64,000 nucleotides of DNA from Blakeslea trispora (taxonomy: Eukaryota; Mucoromycota; Mucoromycetes; Mucorales; Choanephoraceae): positions 28,360 to 92,359 of the forward strand of contig JAIWNE010000129.1 in the NCBI GenBank assembly GCA_025331445.1, in the 5' to 3' direction. Within the stretch, counting starts at the first letter, position 1. Every line of letters begins with the position of its first letter. Of the stretch, positions 24,505-33,890 are shown piece by piece. The position numbers and the translations under genes are program-made. The notes under the pieces were generated by a model. The model searched no databases. It saw nothing but the letters and a program-made list of their open reading frames with translations, and had not been told where the DNA came from.

Positions 24505-24667
24505 ATAATTTATCTGTTAAGTCAAGATGAGTTAAACAAGATTAAGAGAGGGTTTTATTCAGTGTAGAATGAGATTGTCAATATAAATTGAGCTTGGTGA
24601 CACAAAGTAGGATTGTGTCTTGAATAAATGTCTTGATTTAATGATGCATCTAGCTTACGATACATCA
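24505..24667 (-). repeat. 5' LTR of element B (163 bp)
   Basis: It matches 18889-19051 almost perfectly and lies upstream of the gag-pol start on the minus strand. A T-rich stretch separates it from the start codon; no standard tRNA primer site was recognised. Confidence 0.85.
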
Positions 24668-25350
24668 CAGATGCCGAAAAGAATCCTCAAATGATTGGCA
24701 GAAAACCTTTCATGTCAGAAGACAAGCTGATGGAAAGAGTTGAATACATGCAAGACATTGTTTTTCCAGCTGTAAGCGAACGGGCAAAGAAGTTAGCCGA
24801 TGAATACAGTAAAAGGTTTGATGACAAACACTACCTTATTGATATTCCTGTGGACACTACTGTCATGGTCAGATTGGATAGACGAAAGAACAAACTGGCA
24901 CCTCTTTATGAAGGACCGTTCACAGTTGTTCGCAAAACTGAAGCCGGAAGTTATGTCTTGAAGGACGAAATGAACGAGCTCCTGCATCGTGAATATGTAC
25001 CTTCAGAATTGAAAATCATCACTCTGGACGAATCTAAAATTGATGATGAAGTCTATGAGGTTGAAAGGGTCATCGATCATCGAGTCCTAGAAGGAGGTAA
25101 GAAAGAGTATTTGGTGAAATGGGTCGGTTATGACGATAGCTTGAATCTTTGGCTAGCCCCTGATCAATTCTCATCGCCTGTCACCATTAATGAGTATTGG
25201 CAGCGAATTGACGAGGCAAAACAGACCACTGATTCTCAAGCTGGATTGAAGCGTAAAAGAGGCACTGGAGATAAAAGAAAGAATGATAGAAGCGAGAAAG
25301 ACGTACGTGAGAGAAAGACAAGACGGTCTAAGAAAAGCAGAAAAAATTAA
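24668..25350 (+). pseudogene. Truncated Pol C-terminus of element A family
   Basis: The sequence from 24668 matches 7183-7865 of element A almost base for base: the end of integrase and the chromodomain (EYLVKWVGYDDS), then the basic tail and stop. Everything upstream is missing, replaced by element B. Differences include Ser-Leu where A has Ser-Trp in the chromodomain. It continues into a 3' untranslated part without the solo LTR found in A, and into an A-type LTR. Confidence 0.9.
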
Positions 25351-25523
25351 TCGCTTTCTAAAATCCGCAGTCTCCTCCTAGATACACCCTTTCAAATTTT
25401 CTACAACCTTATATTTTATTTTTCATGCGCACATCAATTATGCAGATACCAAAATCTTAAATCACATATATTGACCTCCTTAAAACTATCAAGTACAACT
25501 TCGTTGACTTTGGTGGGGGAGCA

Positions 25524-25906
25524 TGTAGTGAACTACATAACTATAGATACCTATATTCTTAAATCAACCAATCAAATCCTTTTATTTCAATATAATAATA
25601 ATTATTCTTTATGCTTCCAATTTCGAGTCTGACATCGAAAGGCTATCCAAGTTAGTATTCTCGCCACACCTTAGATGCGTACTTTGAACTATCATAGATT
25701 CTAGATATCGACATCGAAGGAATCATGTTAATATACGATCAACAGCAAACTAGATATTATAAATCATCCTAGCTTTCGAAAAGTATAAATAGAGAGATAA
25801 TTTAGAAGTAGGATTGAAGAAGATTCACTTTACTTTTGTATTGGAATAAACCCCTTTAAATCTATTTGTGTTTTTTTATTATTTTTTTTAGCTGTCAATC
25901 AGTACA
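25524..25906 (+). repeat. 3' LTR of truncated A copy (383 bp)
   Basis: It begins TGTAGTGAACTACA after the same GGTGGGGGAGCA purine tract and ends CAATCAGTACA. The next base begins Pol of element D, so the A copy was inserted in or recombined with D. Confidence 0.92.
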
Positions 25907-28900
25907 TCGCGATGTTTTCGGATTGGATTACCATGACCTAAAACATACGAACCTTCTTAAGTTCTCGGTAGATACCGGAGACCATAAGCCGATATACAAG
26001 AAACCGAATAGGTTCATGTCGCATTCGGAGATAGAGGATTTGAAGAAAGAAAGAGAAGAAATGATAGAAAATGGCCAGATAGTCCCTACTCCCGGAGGTG
26101 CATCTTCAGGTTGGGCTTTCCCGGTACTGTATGTGAAGAAGAAACAAGGCGAGAAAAGACTCTGTGTCCAGTTTCAAGATTTGAACGCCATAACTATCCA
26201 GGATGCATGGCCGGTCCCTCATATCACTGATCTTTTGAAGTCGTATCGAGGCTCACGTGTGTTCACAACCCTAGATCTGCTAAAAGGCTTTAACCAAATT
26301 GCAGTAGCCGACGACACTATCCCTAAGCTTACGATGTCTACGCCATGGGGACTGTACTCGTACTGCGTGATGCCATTCGGAATCAAGCCGGGTCCTGCTA
26401 CATTTTGTCGCATGATATATCAAGCAATGGAAAAGTTCATTGGGCGATTCATGTCTACTTACTTGGATGACCTGTGTGTACATAGTAACGACTTTGAGGA
26501 ACATTTGGGCCATCTGAAGCAAGTGTTGGAACGAATACGCGAGGTGAATCTAGTACTCAAGCCTAGCAAGTGCATGTGAGCAAGAAAAGAAGTAGAAGCG
26601 TTAGGGTTTATCGTGTCTTCAACTGGCATAAAGCCAAATCCGAAGAACGTCAAGAAAATAGAAGAGTTCCCAGTTCCCAAGAATGTTCGCGACGTAAGAG
26701 CTTTCATCGCATTGGCCGGGTTTTACAGGAGACATGTCCATAGCTTTGGAGAGATAATCGATCCTCTAACTAATTTACTCAAGAAAAACGTTAGGTTTGA
26801 GTGGAACACCCAGCATCAGTCATCTTACCAAGTGATCAAGGAGTCAATCAAGAAAGCGGTAGAATTGAAATACCCAAATCCCAAAAAACGTTATCGACTG
26901 TATACGAATGCGTCAGACATTGGACTAGGAGCAGTGCTTACTCAGGAAGACGACGAGACTGGAGAAGAAAGACCAGTGGTCTTTTTGTCTCGGAAATTGG
27001 TACCCGCCGAAGTAAACTACCCCACTGTGGAGAAAGAACTACTTGCAGTTGTATACGCTCTCAAGAAGCTGAGAAATTATCTTCTAGATAAAGAGTTCGA
27101 CTTATACACGGACAATACTGCGGTTCGGTACTTGTTCAAAAAGAATGATGTCTCCCAAAGGATGCAAAGGTGGATAATGTGTGTCCAAGAATACCAATTT
27201 AAGGTTTATCACTTACCAGGCAAGCAGAACGTGGTAGCCGATGTGATGTCAAGGTACCCTCCGGCCATAAACTCACCTTCCGACGAGGAAGACCTGTTTG
27301 AAAGCATGTGCTACTCCCTTTTGATCGAGTCTAGTCATGAGGAAATCTATGAGCCTGAATAAACAAACTACGATCATATTTGTTGAATCCGGAAGACCAA
27401 GGAGTGGACACGAACCTGAAGAAAAAGGCACGAAACTACCGAGTGGGCGAAAAAGGTGAATTATATCGTTTGTTTCGGAATGAACGAATAGTACTCGTTC
27501 CGCGTTTAGGAGAACGTGCGGAATTGATAACAACGATGCATGATCAGCATGGACACTATGGACAGGATGCTACCTGGGCCCGCTTGTACAAACGATACTG
27601 GTGGCCAACAGCCTATGAGGTTCTTCGAAAATACATAAAAAGTTGCCATGCATGTCAAATATTCTCCAACGTCCCGAACAAAATGGTACTAAAAGGAAAC
27701 ATCCCTACACATCATTTATTCGAAAGGTTCGCTATTGATTACATTGGCCCTTTCCCCACTACAATCTCAAAAAACAAGTACATTATCCTAGCGGTGGAAT
27801 GTTATTTAAGGTAGCCTATAGCAAAAGCAGTAAAGACAGCCGACTCGAAAACCACGGTGAAATTCATGTACGACGAGTTATTCACTGTGTTTGGAGCAAC
27901 TAAGTTTCTTCTCTCGGATAACGGTCCGCACTTTACTGGGAAAGAGGTGGAAGAGTTCCTGCTACACATCAAGGTACAGCATCAGTACGCTGCTCCATAT
28001 CACCCCCAAACAAATGGAATGGTAGAATCCATCAATGGGGTAATAGTCAAGTCTGTGGTGATTACACCATATTGAATATAATAATATATTAGAACAATAA
28101 CTTAAATAAGAAGACAATCACTTGTACCAAAATACAACACATGATTAGACATGGGAAATCGACTCATGCAAATAATCAGACTCAAGCAGTATAACTTAAA
28201 AGAAGTACTTAAATGCTTACTCATAATAAAAAGGTGGGGAAATTACACAAAGCCCAAATCAAAGTTTACCAAATTTAAAGTCCTAATCCAACTGTATTCA
28301 GGAACGGTAAAAATACAGGACAATGGTAGAACACTGGAAGAAGACCTCAACCGTCATATAAAGATTATTTCCCTTATATTTTATGAGAATAAGGATTAGT
28401 AAAATCCATTCACATTCGAGTAGACACAGACTTTAGAAACTGTATAAAAACCACTGTATTATTTAGTTTAGAAACATTATTCCACTTTTAAAGAATAAAA
28501 GGATTATCAAAGTACTTTCTGTCCCGTTGATTCTTTTATTCATAACCCACATTATTTACAAAGTCACTCAAGAAAGTCGTGTATGAAAGAAAGCTCAATT
28601 GGGATATAATGCTCCCATCCATATTGTATGCATATCGCACTAAGGCACATTCCATATTGAAACTGTCCCCTTACGAACTTCTCTTTGGGATCGAACCCTT
28701 AGGGAAGATAAAGATGTATTACAACAGTATGGAAGGAAACTAGGTTTCGAGAGACTAACCTTACTGCAACATCGAAATGGTCAACAAGATTTCATGCCTG
28801 ACTATAACGTATCTGATCAAGTAACACCAGACGTCAGTGAAATCAATATAGGAGATCCAGTATTGATGTTAAAGCATAATCGAAGAAACAAACTAGAACC

Positions 28901-29069
28901 CAAGTACCGGGACAGAATATACACTGTGCTAGCCAAGAAAACGAACAACGTTTACATTTTGTCCAATGACAAGGGCATAAGGCTTAAAAGGGCTGTAAAT
29001 GGCTCGCAAATACGAAGATACTACGCAAGAAACAACTCTGCAACATATCGACGACAAATTCATCAGTAG
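25907..29069 (+). pseudogene. Ty3/gypsy element 'D' Pol, multiply broken
   Basis: Coding resumes directly after the LTR: reverse transcriptase with TYLDD, RNase H (YTNASDIGLG, where Asp is expected in place of Asn), integrase zinc region (HDQHGHYG...CHACQ), core blocks AIDYIGPFP, SDNGPHF and NGMVESI, then past the inserted solo LTR the integrase C-terminal part (GDPVLMLKHNRRNKLEPKY). No chromodomain follows, unlike A, B, E and F. Defects: TGA 26577-26579, TAA 27360-27362, a frameshift near 27370, TAG 27812-27814 at the Trp of the conserved .RWPIA block, and the solo LTR. The 5' end (gag, protease) is missing here. Confidence 0.85.
28054..28560 (+). repeat. Solo LTR, 507 bp, family E
   Basis: TGTGGTGATTACACC...CATTATTTACA is flanked by a perfect AAGTC duplication (28049-28053, 28561-28565). 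Removing it and one repeat restores the integrase frame of element D across the junction. It is the inverted twin of 437-943. Confidence 0.95.
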
Positions 29070-29103
29070 ATGAATTGTAGGTCTAATCAACTGGGTAGGA
29101 GAA

Positions 29104-29385
29104 TGAGTCAACTGAGTCTGAATTATCCAAAACATAAGAAATAGAAAATAATCAAATATTGACAGGCAGTATCAAAAGGCAGATTAGTTAGAACCCCATC
29201 ATTTCCCTCTTTTTATCTCTGCTTAAAAACACTAATTAATTGTTGTAAAAACTAACTATCACAAAACCTTTAAGTATGTATATCAAAAGTACTATTTGTA
29301 TGAAAAACCGATCACTAAATAAAGTTTAAAGCTGTCACATAAAAGCCAAAAAGTAAATACATTTCAAACAGACAAATTCACTACA
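29104..29385 (+). repeat. Probable LTR of element D (282 bp)
   Basis: The segment begins TGAGTCAACTGAG after the purine-rich CTGGGTAGGAGAA (a likely polypurine tract following pol) and ends TTCACTACA directly before a primer-site-like sequence. Only one copy is seen, so the boundaries rest on these signals and not on a repeat comparison. Confidence 0.6.
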
Positions 29386-29387
29386 TT

Positions 29388-29405
29388 TGGTGCTCATTAC
29401 AGGGG
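29388..29405 (+). promoter_or_regulatory. Possible tRNA primer-binding site
   Basis: TGGTGCTCATTACAGGGG starts two bases after the putative LTR end. A TGG start complementary to a tRNA CCA end is usual for LTR elements. The tRNA was not identified. Confidence 0.45.
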
Positions 29406-29437
29406 AAACATAAATCAAAAAATATAAAAAATCGCAA

Positions 29438-30307
29438 ATGAATAATAACAGAAGACGATCATCCGCTATTGAAGAAGAACTTACTGTGTTGGCTCAAAAC
29501 AACGGTGAAGTAATACTAGCAGGCAAAAAACTACCTACGTTCAGAGGTACTGAAGATGAAGACTTTAAGGCTTTTTTGAATACATTGGAAGATCATTTTG
29601 GCGTTCATAATATTACGTCCGAAAATCAAAAGACATCCACACTAAAGATACTATTGGTTGGAAAGGCCAAAGCTGACTTCAATGCAAACTTTACCCGTGA
29701 TGAAGAGACAGGCCAATACGAAGAGACCTATACTGAGATAACAAAGGTCCTTCGAGGTATATTTGGTAGTAAGAAAGAAAACTCCGAATACCAGATTGAA
29801 CGTTTCTTTCGGCTATCTCAACTGAAGCATGAATCTCCTAAAAACTACTACTTGCGAATAATGGAGGCGGCTGAAGAAGCCAATATTACGGATCAAAATA
29901 TTATAAAATCAAAATTCATTACCGGGCTATATGAAGAAATACAAGATCATTGTCATGCCTTAGGCGCATCCTCTTTTGATGACTACATGAAATATGCACA
30001 AGGATATTATACTGCGTATATGGCACCGTTATGGTCTTATCAAGAAGAAAGGAAAGCTAATGAAACAAAGACAAAAGATGAACCAAAAAACGAAGAAAAA
30101 ATGGTCATCAAGGAAACCACTTCAGTCACCACCCCGTTCAATCAAGACGAACTTATCAAGGTCGTGCGTGAAATATTAAAATCAGAGATAACAAAGACCA
30201 CACCTCAGGAAAATAAGCAGGAGGAACGTGGTGGATACAAAGGAAAAAACTTCGATCCGAACTATAAAAGTCGAAAACAAGCTCCAAACTATTACAACCA
30301 CGTGTAA
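29438..30307 (+). pseudogene. Ty3/gypsy Gag, cut before zinc knuckle
   Basis: The 289-codon frame has a retrotransposon Gag domain (FRGTEDEDFKAFLNTLEDHF; later FRLSQLKHESPKNYYLRIMEAAEEA), then a Lys/Glu-rich linker that ends just where a CCHC knuckle is expected. The last two codons and the stop are supplied by the LTR of element E inserted at 30303. Its position after the D LTR and primer site suggests it is the gag of a D-type element, giving the order pol-LTR-gag. Confidence 0.75.
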
Positions 30308-30809
30308 TGATTATGGGTTAGTGAATAAAGGAAAAACAAGAAAGTACTTTGATAATCTCTTTATTCTTTAAAAGTGGAATAATGTTTCTAAACTAAATAA
30401 TACAGTGGTTTTTATACAATTTCTAAAGTCTGTGTCTACTCGAATGTGAATGGATTTTACTAATCCTTATTCTCATAAAATATAAGGGAAATAATCTTTA
30501 TATGACGGTTGAGGTCTTCTTCCAGTGTTCTACCATTGTCCTGTATTTTTACCGTTCCTGAATACAGTTGGATTAGGACTTTAAATCTGGGATGGCTTGA
30601 TTTGGAACTTGTGTAATTTTCTCTGTCCTTTTTCTTCTGAGTAAGCATTTACTGCTTACTGTGTCTTATGTGTATATGAGCTTTCACTCTTTACATTATG
30701 TTGGGCTTCTATTAGTTTGAGTTGTATATCGTATTTTAAATAAACAATTCTTTTATTTGATATCATTTTCAGTATCTACTTTTATTTATCATATGGTGAA
30801 ATCACCACA
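30303..30809 (-). repeat. 3' LTR of element E (507 bp)
   Basis: Most of its length matches 36006-36514 closely. The outer 20-30 bp next to 30303 differ from the other copy but still match the ends of the solo LTRs. Confidence 0.88.
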
Positions 30810-30872
30810 TTCTCCCCCTCCAATGTCAACCACAATTGGGGTTGTACATGATCTCTATTCTCTATTAGGATC

Positions 30873-33800
30873 TTATTGTCTAAGTCTTTTATTCTGACGT
30901 AGTTTCTGGGGTGTTGTACTCGTCGATCTTTTTCCGACTTTTTTATCAGTTTGGTCGTTTGTACTATGGGTCTGTGCTTTCTTTTCTAATTCTTTAAGCT
31001 TTTTTACTTTTGCCCAATATTGGGGAATGACTACTTCTGGATTTGTAAATGAAGATACAGGTTCCCATGTATTAGCTCTATCACCATAACCAGCCCATCT
31101 AACAAGATATTCTCGATTGGATGCTGGCCCTCTATGATCTCTAATTTCTTCAATTTCGTATGTTTCATCTTCAATTAGAGTTTCATCTATAGCAACTACT
31201 TTAAGTTCTGATGGGGTATAATCTCTGTGTAAGAGTTCGCCTTGTTCATCTTTAAGAACGTAGTTGTTGGCTGCTGTCTTTCGTACTACTATATAGGGTC
31301 CTTGATAAATTGGAGCTAACTTGTGTGCTCTATGAGGTTGTTGTATTTTACACATAACAGCAGTACCATTTTCGATATGAACCAAGTTATTTTTATCATC
31401 AAAGTTCTTGGCTTGCATCTCGGTAATCTTTTTTGTTCTTTCCTGAATTGCTGGTAAGACAATGTTTGCCATTTTCTCAATTCTTTCTTCGAGCTCTTCA
31501 TGAGATAAAACTCTATAATTGCCATCACTGTCTTTTTCAGTGTAGTCTTTGAAGTCATTTAATCTTCTTGCAAACATCAATGAGAATGCTGAAGATAAGG
31601 TGCGCTCTCGTATCTTATAATTGATACTAAGTTGTACAACAGGTACATATTCTGCCCATGCTTCATATTCATAATTGACATATTTTCGCAGGACTTGTAA
31701 GACTGTTTTTACTGAGTTTTCTACAGCACCTCTTGATCTAGCATGATAGGGTATAGAGTATCTTCTATCAATGCCTAGTGCGCTACTAATATGGTTCATC
31801 ACCGAGTTTCGGAATTCTCTTCCGTTGTCACTACTCAATGTTTTCATGAGACCAAAGTCGCCCATTATTTTAACGAGTTCATTGGCTATAGTACTTGACA
31901 TCTTATTTTTCACAGGTCTGATGATGACATATTTTGTACATATATCTACACAGATTAAAATTGCTGTGTATTGTTCTTCTCCGGAAGGAATAAATGGTCC
32001 TATCATATCAATAGACCAATGATCACCTGGCATCATGGCCAAAATGGGCTTTAATGGGTTATAGCCTGTTTTTGCAATATTATACTTTTGACAAGGTGGA
32101 CATTGTTTGACAATATCTTTTGCTTCATCCACTAGCTTTGGCCAATGGTATCCTTTGGCATGAATTTCTTTAACCATGCTTTCACTTCCAAAGTGTCCGA
32201 AATTGTGTACGTCTTTAAGAATTTGTTTTCTTTCTTCTTCTTCTGGTGTAATGTAGTCTATTTGAATGGCGGATGTTATATAAACATTTTTATTTTCATA
32301 CATTTCTGTTGTTCCTATCTTTCTTGGATAGGCTTGTTTGAATTGTTCTAATTCATCCAATTTCTTTTGTGCTATTACTTTGTGTACATTACGCACATTT
32401 CCCATAAACAGTTTTTGCTTATTTTCAGGTAGTCGTGACTGCTGTACTAAAGACTTTTTGATCAAATCTTTTTCATCTCTCTTTTCCTTATTCTTTTTTC
32501 TCCGTTCTTCGTTTAACCGATCTTTTTCGATCTTGGTCAAAAAATCATCCTCCCCCTCCAGTCTGAAAGACGGTTCGTAGAGTCGACTTAAGCAATCTGG
32601 CAACACGTTAAGGATACCAGGGATATGCACGCATTGATATTGATACGCGAGTAGTGTTTCGAGCCAAGTATACATGAGTGGCGACAGTACCTTTTGCGTA
32701 TGCAGAGATGTCAGTGCTTGATGATCCGTGAAGATGATAAATTCTCTTCCATAGAGGAATTGATGGAATTTTTTGATACCGAATACGATAGCTAAGAGCT
32801 CGCGTTTACTAGTATTGTATAAGCGTTCGGACTGAGAGAGACTTCGAGAGACGAAACCAATATGTTTGATTCTTTGATATCGATCTCGTTGAGTGAGAAC
32901 TGCAGCGATGCCATATTTGGATGCATCAGTATGAAGATAGAATGGTTGGGATAGATCCGCATGATGCAGGATATTGTTGGATTGCAGTACCTTTTTGAGT
33001 AGTAGGAAGCTTCGGTCCTGTGCTGGACCCCATTTACTGGCGACATCCTTTTCATTTCTTAATGCATCAATTGGCGCACTTATTTGTGATACCATTGGGA
33101 TGTAGTCGCGGAAGTAGTTGATAGTACCCATGAGTGACATGACCTGTTTACTGTTTTCAGGCTTTTTCCATTCTTCAATATTTGTCAATTTTCTTTGATC
33201 CACTCTTGTACCCGTTGCAGATACTGAGAAGCCCAATAAGTACACTTCTTTCATGAAGAAGAAGCATTTTTCCGGGTTAAGAATTAGATTGACTTGTGTC
33301 AATCTTTCGAGAATGCGGTTTACATGGATAATATGTTCATCCACTGTTTTACTCGCAATCACCAAGTCATCTAAGAACGCATGTACGAATGGCATACCCT
33401 GAATAATGTTGGTCATTACTCTTGCAAAGTTACCGGGCATGTTACGCAACCCAAAGGGTGCTCCTACAAATACATATTGTTGCAAGTTATGTGTGAATGC
33501 GGTTTTTTCTTGGTCATCAGGGTGGATCATAAATTGATTATAGGCACCTTTTAAATCTAAGGTACTGAAGATAATACATCCTGTAAGACTTTCGAATATC
33601 TCTTTTACTAACGGTAATTGGAATCCATCGTTAGGTAAGTATTGATTTAATTGGCTGACATCAAGACAGGGTCGTTGTTTGGTCTTATTTCCGTTAGCAT
33701 CCTTTTTACCCGCCAATGTCAGTGGGCTGTTAAAGCGGGTATTAATTGGAGCCTTTTTAATGATACCATTATCGAGCCATTTCTTAATTTCAACGTCTAG

Positions 33801-33890
33801 TAGAGGTCTAAGTTGATATGGGATTGGATATTGGCGCAGTTTGATGACCACGTCTTCTTTCATGGGGAGTCGAATTATAGCTTTAGGCAA
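30873..33890 (-). CDS. Pol of chromovirus E (1005 codons)
   Basis: The frame is fully open and holds reverse transcriptase (FLDD near residue 176), RNase H (HTDASKYGIA, FTDHQAL), the integrase zinc region (HNFGHFG...CPPCQKY), core blocks SIDMIGPF, SSDNGREF and GAVENSV, and a canonical chromodomain (EYLVRWAGYGDRANTWEP). The ATG at 33890 lies inside the protein as judged from relatives: coding similarity begins a few codons upstream, in this frame, near the T6 run at 33922-33927. Expression would therefore need a -1 shift from gag, or this copy has lost one base. No stop is present, so this is the second-best preserved pol here after B. Confidence 0.88.
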   Translation of the reverse strand: MPKAIIRLPMKEDVVIKLRQYPIPYQLRPLLDVEIKKWLDNGIIKKAPINTRFNSPLTLAGKKDANGNKTKQRPCLDVSQLNQYLPNDGFQLPLVKEIFESLTGCIIFSTLDLKGAYNQFMIHPDDQEKTAFTHNLQQYVFVGAPFGLRNMPGNFARVMTNIIQGMPFVHAFLDDLVIASKTVDEHIIHVNRILERLTQVNLILNPEKCFFFMKEVYLLGFSVSATGTRVDQRKLTNIEEWKKPENSKQVMSLMGTINYFRDYIPMVSQISAPIDALRNEKDVASKWGPAQDRSFLLLKKVLQSNNILHHADLSQPFYLHTDASKYGIAAVLTQRDRYQRIKHIGFVSRSLSQSERLYNTSKRELLAIVFGIKKFHQFLYGREFIIFTDHQALTSLHTQKVLSPLMYTWLETLLAYQYQCVHIPGILNVLPDCLSRLYEPSFRLEGEDDFLTKIEKDRLNEERRKKNKEKRDEKDLIKKSLVQQSRLPENKQKLFMGNVRNVHKVIAQKKLDELEQFKQAYPRKIGTTEMYENKNVYITSAIQIDYITPEEEERKQILKDVHNFGHFGSESMVKEIHAKGYHWPKLVDEAKDIVKQCPPCQKYNIAKTGYNPLKPILAMMPGDHWSIDMIGPFIPSGEEQYTAILICVDICTKYVIIRPVKNKMSSTIANELVKIMGDFGLMKTLSSDNGREFRNSVMNHISSALGIDRRYSIPYHARSRGAVENSVKTVLQVLRKYVNYEYEAWAEYVPVVQLSINYKIRERTLSSAFSLMFARRLNDFKDYTEKDSDGNYRVLSHEELEERIEKMANIVLPAIQERTKKITEMQAKNFDDKNNLVHIENGTAVMCKIQQPHRAHKLAPIYQGPYIVVRKTAANNYVLKDEQGELLHRDYTPSELKVVAIDETLIEDETYEIEEIRDHRGPASNREYLVRWAGYGDRANTWEPVSSFTNPEVVIPQYWAKVKKLKELEKKAQTHSTNDQTDKKVGKRSTSTTPQKLRQNKRLRQ

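Larger units (their letters stand above)
18889..24667 (-). mobile_element. Ty3/gypsy chromovirus 'B', apparently intact
   Basis: Two short LTRs (18889-19051 and 24505-24667, 163 bp) differ by about one base and enclose a single uninterrupted gag-pol ORF on the minus strand. A purine-rich tract lies next to the 3' LTR at 19052-19066 (plus coordinates). No target duplication is visible: the right flank is the middle of a truncated A copy and the left flank is unrelated, so a rearrangement followed or accompanied insertion. LTR near-identity and the open frame indicate recent activity. Confidence 0.92.
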
